A stretch of 64,000 nt of DNA from contig NW_026870963.1 in the NCBI RefSeq assembly GCF_033118175.1, positions 1,488,001 to 1,552,000 of the forward strand, given 5' to 3'. Each line of letters starts with the position of its first letter. Position 1 is the first letter of the stretch. This DNA comes from Dama dama (Eukaryota > Chordata > Mammalia > Artiodactyla > Cervidae). Shown in pieces: positions 14,001-28,500 of the stretch. The translations under genes and the position numbers were made by a program. The notes beneath the pieces are model-generated. The model had not been told where the DNA came from. It was given only the letters and a program-made list of their open reading frames with translations, and made no database searches.

Positions 14001-17000
14001 GAAAATCATGAAGACCCTGAAAAGGTGTGAAATATATGAAGAGCTTCAAAAGGTGTCAAAATATGAGGAGCATGAAACTGTCTGAAATATAGCAGGAGCA
14101 TGAAAAGGTGTTAAAAAACATGAAGAGCCTGAAAAGATGTGAAAAATATGAAGATTTTCAAAAGGTGTCAAAAATATGAGGATCATGAAACGGTCTGAAA
14201 AATAGGAGGAGCATGAAGCGGTGTTGAAAAATATGAAGAACCTGAAAAGGTGTGAAAAATATGAAGAGCTTCAAAAGGTGTCAAAAATATGAGGAGCATG
14301 AACCGTCTGAAAAACAGGAGGAGCATGAAGCGGTGTTCAAAAACATGAAGAGCCTGAAAATGTGTGACAAATATGAAGAGCTTCAAAGGTGTCATAAATA
14401 TGAGGAGCATGAAACGGTCTGGAAAATTGGAGGAGCAAGAAACGGAGTTCAAAAACATGAAGAGCCAGAACAGGTGTGAAAAATATGAAGAGCTACAAAA
14501 GTTGTCAAAAATATGAGGAGCATGAAACGGTCTGAAAAATAGGAGGAGCATGAAGAGGTATTCAAAAACATGAAGAGCCTGAAAAGCTCTGAAATTATGT
14601 CAAGCTTCAAAACGTGTGAAAAATATGAGGAGCATGAAACGGTCTGAAAAATAGGAGGAGCATGAAGCGGTGTTAAAGAACATGAAGAGCCTGAAAAGGT
14701 GTGAAATATATGAAGAGCTTGAAAAGGTGTCAAAAATATGAGGAGCATGAAACGGTCTGAAACATAGGAGGAGCATGAAAGGGTGTTAAAAAACATGAAG
14801 AGCTTCAAAAGGTGTGAAACATATAAAGAGCTTCAAAAGGTGTCAAATATATGAGGAGCAGGAAACGGTCTGAAAAATAGGAGGAGCATGAAGTGGTGTA
14901 GAAAAACATGAAGACCCTGAAAAGGTGTGAAAAATATGAAGAGCTTCAAAATGTGTCAAAATATGAGGTGCATGAAACTGTCTGAAATATAGGAGGAGCA
15001 TGAAAAGGTGTTAAAAAACATGAAGAGGTTCAAAAGTTATGAAACATATGAGGAGCATGAAAAGGTCAGAAAAATAGGAGGAGCCTGAAACGGTGTTAAA
15101 AACATGAAGAACCTGAAAAGGTGTGAAAAATAAGAAGAGCTTCAAAAGGTGTCAAAAATATGAGGAGCATGAACGGTCTGAAAAATTGGAGGAGCATGAA
15201 GCAGTGTTGAAAAACATGAAGAGCCAGAAGAGATGTGAAAAATATGAAGAGCTACAAAAGTTGTCAAAAATATGAGAAGCATGAACCGTCTGAAAAATAG
15301 TAGGAGCATGAAGCTGTGTTGAAAAACATGAAGAGCCTGAAAAGGTGTGAAAAATATGAAGAGCTTCAAAACGTGTCAAAAATATGAGGAGCATGAAACG
15401 GTCTGAAAAATAGTAGGAGCATGAAATGGTGTTCAAAACATAAAGAGCCAAAAAGGTGTGAAAAATATGAAGAGCTTCAAAAGGTGTCAAAAATATGAGG
15501 AGCATGAAACGGTCTGAAAAATAGGAGGAGCATGAAGTGGTGTTCAAAAACATGAAGAGCCTGAAAAGATTGGAAAATATGAAGAGCTTCAAAAGGTGTC
15601 AGAAATATGATGAGCATGAAACGGTCTGAAAAATAGGAGGAGAATGAAGTGGTGTAGAAAAACATGAAGACCCGGAAAATGAGGGAAAATATGAAGAGTT
15701 TCAAAAGGTGTAAAAAAATATGAGGAGAATGAAACAGTCTGAAATATTGGAGGAGCAAGAAACGGAGTTCAAAAACATGAAGAGCCAGAAAAGGTGTGAA
15801 AAATATGAAGAGCTTCAAAAGATGGGAAATACATGAGGAGCATTAAACGATCTGAAAAATATGAGGAGCATGAAACGTTTTTCAAAAACATGAAGAGCCT
15901 GAAAAGGTGTGAAAAATATGAAGAGCTTCAAAAAATGTGAAACACATGAGGAGCATTAAACGATCTGAAAAATATGAGGAGCATGAAACGTTTTCCAAAA
16001 ACATGAAGAGCCTGAAAAGGTGTGAAAAATATGAAGAGCTTGAAAACGTGTGAAAAATATGAGGAGCATTAAACGGTCTGAAAAGTAGGAGGAGCATGAA
16101 GCGGTGATGAAAAACATGAAGATCCTGAAAAGTTCTGAAAAATATGAAGAGCTTCAAAAGGTGTGAAATGCATGAGGAGCATGAAACGGTCTGAAAAATA
16201 GGAGGAGCATGAAACGTTGTTCAAAAACATGAAGAGCCTGAAAAGGTGTGAAAAATTGGAAGAGCTTAAAAAGGTGTCAAAAATATGATTGACATGAACG
16301 GTCTTAAAAACAGGAGGAGGATGAAGTGGTGTTGAAAAACATGAAGAGCCTGAAAAGGTGTGAAAAATGTGAAGAGCTTAAAAATGTTTCAAAAATATGA
16401 GGAGCATGAAACGGGCTGAAAAATAGGAGGAGCATGAAGCGGTGTTGAAAAACATGAAGAGCTTCAAAAGGTGTGAAAAATAGGAAGAACTTCAAAAGGT
16501 GTCACAAACATGAGGAGCATGAAACGGTCTGAAAAATAGGAGGAGCATGAAGCGGTGTTCAAAAACATGAAGAGCCTGAAAAGGAGTGAAAAATATGAAA
16601 AGCTCCAAAGGTGTCAAAAATATGACGAGCATGAAACAGTCTGAAAATTAGGAAGAGCATGAAGTGGTGTTCAAAAACAGGAAGAGCCTGAAAAGGGGTG
16701 AAAAATATGAAGAGCTTCAAAAGGTGTGAAAAATATGAGGAGCATGAAACGGTCTGAAAAACAGGGGGAGCATGAAGCGCTGTTGAAAAACATGAAGAGC
16801 CTGAAAAGGTGTGACAAATATGAAGAGCTTCAAAATGTGTCATATATATGAGGACCTTGAAACGGTCTGAAAAATAGGAGGAGCATGAAATCTTGTTGAA
16901 AAACATGAAGAGCCTGAAAACGTGTGAAAATTATGAAGAGTTTCAAAAGGTGTGAAATATATGAAGAGCTTCAAAAGGTGTCAAAAATGAGATGAGCATG

Positions 17001-17467
17001 AAATGGTCTGAAAGATAGGAGGGGCATGAAGCGGTGTTGAAAAATTGAAGAGCCTGAAAAGGTGTGAGAAATATGAAGATCTTCAAAATGTGTCAAAAAT
17101 ATGAGGAGCATGAAATGGTCTGAAAAATAGGAGGAGCAAGAAATGATGTTTAAAAACATGAAGAGCATGAAAAGGTCTGAAAAATATGAAGAGCATCAAA
17201 AGATGTGAAAAATATGAGGAACAGGAACCTGTCTGAAAAATAGGAGGAGCATGAAGCGGTTTTGAAAAGCATGAAGAGTCTGAAAAGGTGTGGAAAATAT
17301 TAAGAGCTTCATAAGGTGTCAAAAATATTAGGAGCATGAAACTGTCTGAAAAATAGGAGGAGCATGAAGTGGTGTTGAAAAACGTGAAGAGAATGAAAGG
17401 TGTTAAAAATATGAAGAGCTTCAAAAAGTGTGAAAAATATGAAGAGCATGAAAGGGTCTGAAAAATA
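11078..17467 (+). repeat. Duplicated satellite block Y, copy 1
   Basis: This 6.39-kb block recurs at 19,200-25,589 with a fixed offset of 8,122 bp and no visible net length change. Differences are sparse single bases (for example near 15,520 against 23,642). Its left end (about 11,080-11,700) also resembles 2,280-2,900 at an offset near 8,798 bp, and 11,780-12,110 resembles 6,560-6,890 at an offset of about 5,223 bp, showing older, more diverged duplications. Confidence 0.87.
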
Positions 17468-19199
17468 GGAGGAGCATGAAGTGGTGTTCAAAAACATGAA
17501 GAGCCTGAAAAGGTGTGAGAAATACGAAGAGCTTCAAAAGGTGTCAAAAATGTGAGGAGCATTATACTGTCTGCAAAATAGGAGGAGCGTGAAGTTGTGT
17601 TGAAAAATATGAAGAGCCTGAAAAAGTGTGAAAAATATGAAGAGCTTCAAAAGGTGTCAAATATATGAGGAGTATGAAACGGTCTGAAAAATAGGAGGAG
17701 CATGAAGTTGTGTTGAAACACATGAAGAGCCTGAAAAGGTGTGAAAAATATGAAGAGCTTCAAAAGGTACCAAAAATATGAGGAGCATGAAACGGTCTGC
17801 AAATAGGACGAGCATGAAGCGGTGTTCAAAAACATGAAGAACCTGAAAAGGTGTGAAAAGTATGAAGAGCTTCAAAAGGTGTAAAAAATATGAAGAGCTT
17901 CAAAATGTGTCAAAAATGAGATGAGCATGAAACGGTCTAAAAAATATGAGGAGCATGAAGCGGTGTTCAAAAAAATGCAGAGACTGAAAAATTGTGAAAA
18001 ATATGAAGAGCTTCAAAAGGTGTAAAAAATAGGAGGAGCGTGAAACGGGTTGAAAAATAGGAGGAGCATGAACCGGTGTTCAAAAATATAAAGAGCATGA
18101 AAAGGTGTGAAAAAGATGAAGAGCTTCATAAGGTGTCAAAATTAGTTTAGAATGAAAGGGTCTGAAAAATAGGAGGAGCATGAAGTGGTGTTGAAAACAT
18201 GAAGAGCCTGAAAAGGTGTGAAATATACGAAGAGCTTCAAAAGGTGTGAAAAATATGAAGTGCATCAAAAGGTGTCAAAAATGAGATGAGCATGAAACGG
18301 TCTGAAAAATAGGAGGAGCATGAAGTGGTATTGAAAAACATGAAGAGCCTGAAAACGTGTGAAAAATATGAAGAGCTTCAAAAATATGAAAAATATGAAG
18401 AGATTCAAAAGGTGTGAAAAATATGAAGAGCTTCAAGAGATGTCAAAAACGAGATGAGCATGAAACGGTCTGAAGAAAAGGAGGAGCATGAAGCGGAGTT
18501 CACAAAAATGAAGAGCCTGAAAAGGTGGAAAATATATGAAGAGCTTCAAAAGGTGTCAAAAATTTGAGGAGCATGAAACAGTCTGAAAAATAGGAGGAGC
18601 ATGAATTGGTTTTGAAAAACATGAAGAGACTGAAAACATGCGAAATATATGAAGCACTTCAAAAGGTGTGAAATACATGAGGAGCATGAAACAGTTGAAA
18701 AATAGGAGGAGCATAAAGCAGTGTTCAAAAACATGAAGAACTGGAAAAGGTGTGAAAAATATGAAGAGCTTCAAAAGGTGTGAAAATTATGAGGAGCATG
18801 AAACGGTCTGAAAAATAGGAGGAGCATGAAGCGGTGTTGAAAAACATGAAGAGCCTGAAAAGGTGGGTAAAACATGAAGACCTTCAAAAGGTGTCAAAAA
18901 TATGAGGAGCATGAAACGGTTTGAAAAATAGGAGGAGCATTAACGGTGTTCAAAAACATGAAGAGCCTGAAATGGTGTGAAAAATATGAAGAGCTTCAAA
19001 AGGTGTCAAAAATAGGAGGAGCATGAAACGGTCTGAAAAATAGGAGGAGCATGAAGCGGTGTAAAAAACATGAAGACCCAAAAAGGTGTGAAAAATATGA
19101 AGAACTTCAAAAGGTGTAAAAAATATGAGGATCATGAAACGGTCTGAAAAATAGAAGGAGCATGAAGAGGTGTTCAAAAACATGAAGACCCTGAAAAGG
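17468..19199 (+). repeat. Duplicated satellite block X, copy 2
   Basis: Near-identical to 6,875-8,607 (offset 10,593 bp). The left junction, near 17,468, is where the sequence leaves the Y pattern (compare 25,590, where the second Y copy continues differently). The right junction near 19,199 is where X passes directly into Y copy 2 without block W. Confidence 0.85.
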
Positions 19200-22100
19200 T
19201 GTGTAAAATATAAAGAGCTTCAAAACGTGTAAAAAATATGAGGAGCATGAAACGGTCTGAAAAATAGGAGGATCAAGAAGCGGTGTTGAAAAACATGAAG
19301 ATCTGAAAACTTGTGAAAAATATGAAGAGCTTCAAAAGGTGTGAAAAATATGAAGAGCTTCAAAAGGTGTCAAAAATGAGATGAGCATGAAACGGTCTGA
19401 AAAATAGGTGGAGCATGAAGCGGTGTTGAAAAACATGAAGAGCCTGAAAAGGTGTGAAAAATATGAAGAGCTTCAAAAGGTGTGAAATACATGAGGATCA
19501 TGAAACGGTCTGAAAAATAGGAGGTGCATGAAGTGGTGTTCAAAATCATGAAGAGCCTGAAAACGTGTGAAAAATATGAAGAGCTTCAAAAATGTGAAAA
19601 ATATGAAGAGCTTCAAAAGGTGTGAAATATATGAGGAGCTTCAAAAGGTGTCAAAAAATAGATGAGCATGAAACGGTCTGAAAAATAGGAGGAGCATGAA
19701 GTGGTGTTGAAAAACATGAAGAGCCTGAAAAGGTGTGAAATATATGAAGAGATTCAAAGGTGTGAAAAATATGAGGAGCTTCAAAAGGTGTCAAAAAAAT
19801 GAAGAGCATGAAACGGTCTGAAAATAGGAGGAGCATGAAACGGTGTTCAAAACATGAAGAGCCTGAAAAGGTGTGAAAAATATGAAGAGCTTCAAAACGT
19901 GTCAAAAATATGAGGAGCATGAAACGTTCTGAAAAATAGGAGGATCATGAAACGTTGTTCAAAAACATGAAGAGCTTGAAAAGGTGTGAAAAATATGAAG
20001 AGCCTCAAAACGTGTCAAAAATATGAGGAGTATGAAACGGTCTGGAAAATAGCAGGAGCATGAAGCGGTGTTGAAAAAGATGAAGAGCCTGAAAACGTGT
20101 GAAAATATGAAGAGCTTCAAAATTATGAAAAATGTGAAGAGCTTCAATAGGTGTGAAAAATGTAAAGAGATTCAAAATGTGTCAAAAATGACATGAGCAT
20201 GAAAGGGTCTGAAAAATACAAGGAGCATGAAGCGGTGTTGAAAATCATGAAGAGCCTGAAAAGGTGTTAAAAATATGAAGAGCCTCAAAAGGTGTGAAAT
20301 ACATGAGGAGCATGAAACGGTCTGAAAAATAGGAGGAGCATTAAGTGGTGTTCAAAAACATGGAGAGCCTGAAAAAGTGTGAGAAATATGAAGAGCTTCA
20401 AAAGGTGTCAAAAATATGAGGAGCATGATACTGTCTGCAAATAGGACGAGCATGAAGTGGTGTTCAAAAACATGAAGAGCCTGAAAAGTGTGAAAAATAT
20501 GAAGAGCTTCAAAAGGTGTAAAAAATATGAAGAGCTTCAAAATGTGTCAAAAATGAGATGAGCATGAAACGGTCTGAAAAATAGGAGGAGCATGAAGTGG
20601 TATTGAAAACATGAAGAGCCTGAAAACGTGTGAAAAATATGAAGAGCTTCAAAAATATGAAAAATATGAAGAGATTCAAAAGATGTGAAAAATATGAAGA
20701 GCTTCAAGAGATGTCAAAAATGAGATGAGCATGAAACGGTCTGAAGAAAAGGAGGAGCATGAAGCGGAGTTCTCAAAAATGAAGAGCCTGAAAAGGTGGA
20801 AAATATATGAAGAGCTTCAAAAGGTGTCAAAAATTTGAGGAGCATGAAACAGTCTGAAAAATAGGAGGAGCATGAATTGGTTTTGAAAAACATGAAGAGA
20901 TTGAAAACATGCGAAATATATGAAGCACTTCAAAAGGTGTGAAAAACATGAGGAGCATGAAACAGTTGAAAAATAGGAGGAGCATAAAGCAGTGTTCAAA
21001 AACATGAAGAACTGGAAAAGGTGTGAAAAATATGTAGAGCTTCAAAAGATGTGAAAATTATGAGGAGCATGAAACGGTCTGAATAATAGGAGGAGCATGA
21101 AACTGTGTTCAAAAACATGAAGAGCCTGAAAAGGTGTGAAAAATATGAAGAGCTTCAAAGGGTTGGAAATACATGGAGAGCATGAAACGGTCTGAAAAAT
21201 AAGGGGAGCATGAAGCGGTGTTGAAATACATGAAGAGCCTGAAAAGGTGTGAAAAATATGAAGCGCTTCAAAAGGTTTCAAATATATGAGGAGCATGAAA
21301 CGGTCTGAAAAATAGGAGGAGCATGAAGCGGTATTCAAAAACATGAAGAGCCTGAAAAGCTCTGAAATTATGTCAAGCTTCAAAACGTGTGAAAAATATG
21401 AGGAGCATGAAACGGTCTGAAAAATAGGAGGAGCATGAAGTGGTGTAGAAAAACATGAAGACCCTGAAAAGGTGTGAAAAATATAAAGTGCTTCAAAAGG
21501 TGTCAAAATATGAGGAGCATGAAACTGTCTGAAATATAGGAGGAGCATGTAAAGGTGTTAAAAAACATGAAGAGCTTCAGAAGGTGTGAAACATATGAGG
21601 AGCATGAAACGGTCGGAAAAATAGGAGGAGCATGAAATGGTGTTAAAAAACATGAAGAGCTTCAAAAGGTGTGAAACATATGAAGAGCTTCAAAAGGTGT
21701 CAAAAATATGAGGAGCATGAAATGGTCAGAAAAATAGGAGAAGAATGAAGTGGTGTTGAAAAACATGAAGTGTCTGAAAAGGTGTGAAAAATATGAAGAG
21801 CTTCAAAAGGTGTCAAAAATATAAGGAGCATGAAACGGTCTGAAAAATAGGAGGAGCATGAAGCGGTGTTAAAGAGCATGACGAGCCTGAAAAGGTGTGA
21901 AATACATGAAGAGCTTCAAAAGGCGTCAAAAATATAAGGAGCATGAAACGGTCTGAAAATTTGGAGGAGCATGAAGCGGTATTCAAAAATATGAAGAGCC
22001 TGAAAAGCGGTGAAATAATGTCAAGCTTCAAAAGGTGTGAAAAATATGAGGAGCATGAAACTGTCTGAAAAATGGAGGAGCAGGAAACGGTGTGAAAAAT

Positions 22101-25100
22101 AGGGGGAGCATGAACTGGTGTAGAAAATCATGAAGACCCTGAAAAGGTGTGAAATATATGAAGAGCTTCAAAAGGTGTCAAAATATGAGGAGCATGAAAC
22201 TGTCTGAAATATAGCAGGAGCATGAAAAGGTGTTAAAAAACATGAAGAGCCTGAAAAGATGTGAAAAATATGAAGATTTTCAAAAGGTGTCAAAAATATG
22301 AGGATCATGAAACGGTCTGAAAAATAGGAGGAGCATGAAGCGGTGTTGAAAAATATGAAGAACCTGAAAAGGTGTGAAAAATATGAAGAGCTTCAAAAGG
22401 TGTCAAAAATATGAGGAGCATGAACCGTCTGAAAAACAGGAGGAGCATGAAGCGGTGTTCAAAAACATGAAGAGCCTGAAAATGTGTGACAAATATGAAG
22501 AGCTTCAAAGGTGTCATAAATATGAGGAGCATGAAACGGTCTGGAAAATTGGAGGAGCAAGAAACGGAGTTCAAAAACATGAAGAGCCAGAACAGGTGTG
22601 AAAAATATGAAGAGCTACAAAAGTTGTCAAAAATATGAGGAGCATGAAACGGTCTGAAAAATAGGAGGAGCATGAAGAGGTATTCAAAAACATGAAGAGC
22701 CTGAAAAGCTCTGAAATTATGTCAAGCTTCAAAACGTGTGAAAAATATGAGGAGCATGAAACGGTCTGAAAAATAGGAGGAGCATGAAGCGGTGTTAAAG
22801 AACATGAAGAGCCTGAAAAGGTGTGAAATATATGAAGAGCTTGAAAAGGTGTCAAAAATATGAGGAGCATGAAACGGTCTGAAACATAGGAGGAGCATGA
22901 AAGGGTGTTAAAAAACATGAAGAGCTTCAAAAGGTGTGAAACATATAAAGAGCTTCAAAAGGTGTCAAATATATGAGGAGCAGGAAACGGTCTGAAAAAT
23001 AGGAGGAGCATGAAGTGGTGTAGAAAAACATGAAGACCCTGAAAAGGTGTGAAAAATATGAAGAGCTTCAAAATGTGTCAAAATATGAGGTGCATGAAAC
23101 TGTCTGAAATATAGGAGGAGCATGAAAAGGTGTTAAAAAACATGAAGAGGTTCAAAAGTTATGAAACATATGAGGAGCATGAAAAGGTCAGAAAAATAGG
23201 AGGAGCCTGAAACGGTGTTAAAAACATGAAGAACCTGAAAAGGTGTGAAAAATAAGAAGAGCTTCAAAAGGTGTCAAAAATATGAGGAGCATGAACGGTC
23301 TGAAAAATTGGAGGAGCATGAAGCAGTGTTGAAAAACATGAAGAGCCAGAAGAGATGTGAAAAATATGAAGAGCTACAAAAGTTGTCAAAAATATGAGAA
23401 GCATGAACCGTCTGAAAAATAGTAGGAGCATGAAGCTGTGTTGAAAAACATGAAGAGCCTGAAAAGGTGTGAAAAATATGAAGAGCTTCAAAACGTGTCA
23501 AAAATATGAGGAGCATGAAACGGTCTGAAAAATAGTAGGAGCATGAAATGGTGTTCAAAACATAAAGAGCCAAAAAGGTGTGAAAAATATGAAGAGCTTC
23601 AAAAGGTGTCAAAAATATGAGGAGCATGAAACGGTCTGAAAAACAGGAGGAGCATGAAGTGGTGTTCAAAAACATGAAGAGCCTGAAAAGATTGGAAAAT
23701 ATGAAGAGCTTCAAAAGGTGTCAGAAATATGATGAGCATGAAACGGTCTGAAAAATAGGAGGAGAATGAAGTGGTGTAGAAAAACATGAAGACCCGGAAA
23801 ATGAGGGAAAATATGAAGAGCTTCAAAAGGTGTAAAAAAATATGAGGAGAATGAAACAGTCTGAAATATTGGAGGAGCAAGAAACGGAGTTCAAAAACAT
23901 GAAGAGCCAGAAAAGGTGTGAAAAATATGAAGCGCTTCAAAAGATGGGAAATACATGAGGAGCATTAAACGATCTGAAAAATATGAGGAGCATGAAACGT
24001 TTTTCAAAAACATGAAGAGCCTGAAAAGGTGTGAAAAATATGAAGAGCTTCAAAAAATGTGAAACACATGAGGAGCATTAAACGATTTGAAAAATATGAG
24101 GAGCATGAAACGTTTTTCAAAAACATGAAGAGCCTGAAAAGGTGTGAAAAATATGAAGAGCTTGAAAACGTGTGAAAAATATGAGGAGCATTAAACGGTC
24201 TGAAAAGTAGGAGGAGCATGAAGCGGTGATGAAAAACATGAAGATCCTGAAAAGTTCTGAAAAATATGAAGAGCTTCAAAAGGTGTGAAATGCATGAGGA
24301 GCATGAAACGGTCTGAAAAATAGGAGGAGCATGAAACGTTGTTCAAAAACATGAAGAGCCTGAAAAGGTGTGAAAAATTGGAAGAGCTTAAAAAGGTGTC
24401 AAAAATATGATTGACATGAACGGTCTTAAAAACAGGAGGAGATTGAAGTGGTGTTGAAAAACATGAAGAGCCTGAAAAGGTGTGAAAAATGTGAAGAGCT
24501 TAAAAATGTTTCAAAAATATGAGGAGCATGAAACGGGCTGAAAAATAGGAGGAGCATGAAGCGGTGTTGAAAAACATGAAGAGCTTCAAAAGGTGTGAAA
24601 AATAGGAAGAACTTCAAAAGGTGTCACAAACATGAGGAGCATGAAACGGTCTGAAAAATAGGAGGAGCATGAAGCGGTGTTCAAAAACATGAAGAGCCTG
24701 AAAAGGAGTGAAAAATATGAAAAGCTCCAAAGGTGTCAAAAATATGACGAGCATGAAACAGTCTGAAAATTAGGAAGAGCATGAAGTGGTGTTCAAAAAC
24801 AGGAAGAGCCTGAAAAGGGGTGAAAAATATGAAGAGGTTCAAAAGGTGTGAAAAATATGAGGAGCATGAAACGGTCTGAAAAACAGGGGGAGCATGAAGC
24901 GCTGTTGAAAAACATGAAGAGCCTGAAAAGGTGTGACAAATATGAAGAGCTTCAAAATGTGTCATATATATGAGGACCTTGAAACGGTCTGAAAAATAGG
25001 AGGAGCATGAAATCTTGTTGAAAAACATGAAGAGCCTGAAAACGTGTGAAAATTATGAAGAGTTTCAAAAGGTGTGAAATATATGAAGAGCTTCAAAAGG

Positions 25101-25589
25101 TGTCAAAAATGAGATGAGCATGAAATGGTCTGAAAGATAGGAGGGGCATGAAGCGGTGTTGAAAAATTGAAGAGCCTGAAAAGGTGTGAGAAATATGAAG
25201 ATCTTCAAAATGTGTCAAAAATATGAGGAGCATGAAATGGTCTGAAAAATAGGAGGAGCAAGAAATGATGTTTAAAAACATGAAGAGCCTGAAAAGGTCT
25301 GAAAAATATGAAGAGCATCAAAAGATGTGAAAAATATGAGGAACAGGAACCTGTCTGAAAAATAGGAGGAGCATGAAGCGGTTTTGAAAAGCATGAAGAG
25401 TCTGAAAAGGTGTGGAAAATATTAAGAGCTTCATAAGGTGTCAAAAATATTAGGAGCATGAAACTGTCTGAAAAATAGGAGGAGCATGAAGTGGTGTTGA
25501 AAACCGTGAAGAGAATGAAAGGTGTTAAAAATATGAAGAGCTTCAAAAAGTGTGAAAAATATGAAGAGCATGAAATGGTCTGAAAAATA
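19200..25589 (+). repeat. Duplicated satellite block Y, copy 2
   Basis: Near-identical to 11,078-17,467 (offset 8,122 bp). Its last 1.3 kb (from 24,284) is duplicated again in the 5,243-bp tandem pair, so that part exists three times in the window (about 16,162, 24,284 and 29,527 onwards). Several bases private to this copy (for example near 24,443 and 24,725) differ from both the others. Confidence 0.87.
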
Positions 25590-28500
25590 TGAGGAGCATG
25601 AAACGGTGTTCAAAAACATGAAGAGCCTGAAAAGGTGTGCAATATATGAAGAGCTTCAAAAGGTGTCAAAAATATGAATTGCATGAAACCGTCTGTAAAT
25701 AGGAGGAGCATGAAACAGTCTGAAAAAATGGAGGAGCATGAAATGATGTTGAAAAACATGAAGAGCATGAAAATGTGTGAAAAATATGAAGAGCTTCAAA
25801 AGGTGTCAAAAATATGAGGAGCATGAAACGGTCTGAAAAATAGGAGGAGCATGAAGCAGTGTTGAAAAACAGGAAGCGCATGAAAAGGTGTGGAAATTAT
25901 AAAGAGTTTCAAAAGGTGTCAAATATATGAGGAGCATAAAACAGTCTGAAAAAAAGGAGGAGCATGAAATGGTGTTGAAAAACATGAAGAGCCTGAAAAG
26001 GTGTGATAAATATGAAGACTTTCAAAACGTGTTAAAAAGATGCGGAGCATGAAACGGTCTGAAAAATAGGAGGAGCATGAAGCGGTGTTGAAAAATATGA
26101 AGAGCCTGAAAAGGTGTGAAAAATCTGAAGAGCTTCAAAAGGTGTCAAATATATGAGTAGCATGAAACGGTCTGAAAAATAGGAGGAGCATGAAGTGGTG
26201 TTGAAAACCATGAAGAGCCTGTAAGGTGTGAAAAATATGAAGAATTTCAAAAGGTGTCAAGAATATAAGGAGCATGAAACGGCCTGAAAAATAGGAGGAG
26301 CATGAAGTGGTGTTGAAAAACGTGAAGAGCCTGAAAAAGTGTGAAAAATATGAAGAACTTCAAAAGGTGTCAAAAATATGAGCAGCATGAAATGGTCTGA
26401 AAAACAGGAGGAGCATGAAACGGTGTTCAAAAACATGAAGAGCCTGGAGAAGTGTTAAAAATATGAAGAGCTTCAAAAGGTGTGAAAAATATGAGGAGCA
26501 TGAAACGGTCTGAAAAAAAGGAGGAGCATGAAGCGGTTTTGAAAAACATGAAGAGCCTGAAAAGGTGTGAAAAATATGAAGAGCTTCAAAAGGGGTCAAA
26601 AATATGAGGAGCATGAAACGGTCTGAAAAATAGGAGGAGCATGAAACGGTCTGAAAAATAGGAGGAGCATGAAGCGGAGTTCAAAAACATGAAGAGCCTG
26701 AAAAGGTGTGAAAAATATGAAGAGCTTCAAAAGGTGTCAAATATATGAGGAGCATGAAACGGTTTGAAAAATTGGAGAAGCATGAAGTGGTGTTGAAAAA
26801 TATGAAGAGCCTGAAAAGGTGCGAAAAATATGAAGAGCTTCAAATGGTGTCAAAAATATAAGGAGCATTAAACGGTTTGTAATATAGGAGGAGCATGAAA
26901 AGTTGTTAAAAAACATGAATTTCTTCAAAAGGTGTGAAACATATGAGGAGCATGAAACGGTCTGAAAAATAGGAGGATCATGAAACGGTGTTCAAAAACA
27001 TGAAGAGCCTGGAAAGGTGTGAAAAATATGAGGAGCTTCAGAAAGTGTCAAAAATATGAGGAGCATGAAACGGTGTGAAAAATAGGAGGATCATGAAACG
27101 GTGTTCAAAAACATGAAGAGCCTGGAAAGGTGTGAAAAATATGAAGAGCTTCAAAAATTGTCAAAAATATGAGCAGCATGAAACGGTCTGAAAAATAGGA
27201 GGAGCATGAAGTGGTGTTGAGAAACATGAAGAGCCTGAAAAATTTGTCAAACATATGAGGAGAATGAAACGGTCTGAAAAATAGGAGGAGCATGAAGTCC
27301 TGTAGAAAAACTTGAAGACCCTGAAAAAGTGTGAAAAATATGAAGAGCTGCAAAAGGTGTCAAAAATATGAGGACCATGAAACGGTGTGAAAAATATTAG
27401 GAGCAAGAAACTGTTTTCAAAAACATAAAGAGCCTCAAAAGGTGTGAAAAGTATGAAGAGCTTCAAACTGTGTCAAAAATATGATGAGCATGAAATGGTC
27501 TGAAAAATAGGAGGAGCATGAAGTGATGTTGAAAAACATGAAGAGCCTGAAAAAGGTGTGAAACATATGAGGAGCATGAAACGATCTGAAAAATAGGAGG
27601 CGCATGAGGCGGTGTTGAAATACATGAAAAGCTTGAAAAGGTGTGAAAAATATGAAGAGCTTCAAAAGGTGTCAAAAATATGAGGAGCATGAAAATGTCT
27701 GAAAAATAGGAAGAGAATGAAGCGGTGTAGAAAAACATGAAAAGCCTGATAAGGTGTGAAAAATATGAAGAGCTTCAAAAGGTGTGAAAATATGAGGAGC
27801 ATGATACGGTCTGAAAAATAGGAGGAGCATGAAGCGGAGTTGAAAAACATGAAGAGACTGAAAAGGTGTGAAATATACGATGAGCTTCAAAAGGTGTGAA
27901 AATATGAAGAGCTTCAAAAGGTGTCAAAAATATGAGGAGCATGAAGCGGTCTGAAAAATAGGAGGAGCATGAAGCGGTATTGAAAAATATGAAGAGCCTG
28001 AAAAGGTGTGAAAAATATGAAGAGCTTCAAAAGGTGTCAAAAAGATGAGGAGCTTGAAATGGTCTGAAATATAGGAGGAGCGTGAAAAGGTGTTAAAAAA
28101 CATGAAGAGCTTCAAAAGGTGTGAAACATATGAGGAGCATGAAACGGTTTGAAAAATAGGAGGAGCATGAAGCGGTGTTGAAAAACATGAAAAGCCTGAA
28201 AAGGTGTGAAAAATATGAAGAGCTTCAAAATGTGTCAAAAACATGAGAGGTATGAACGGTCTGAAATATAGGGGGAGCATGAAGTGGTGTTGAAAAACAT
28301 GAAGAGTTTGAAAAAGGTGTGAAACATATGAGTAGAATAAAACGGTCTGAGAAATAGGAGGAGCATTAAGTGGTGTAGAAAAACAAGAAGAGCGAGCTTC
28401 AAAAGGTGTCAGAAATTTGAGGAGCATGAAACGGTCTGAAAAATAGGAGGAGCATGTAGTGGTGTTGAAAAACATGAAGAGCCTGAAAAGGTGTGAAAAA

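Noticed and set aside
14252..14479. Plus-strand Lys/Glu-rich open frame of 75 codons that looks like a coiled coil (also 22,374-22,601 and 38,559-38,768)
   Set aside because: This is just the plus-strand reading of subunits in one phase, where the usual TAG of subunit d and the TGA words happen to be mutated. Neighbouring units have stops in that frame, so there is no extended gene.
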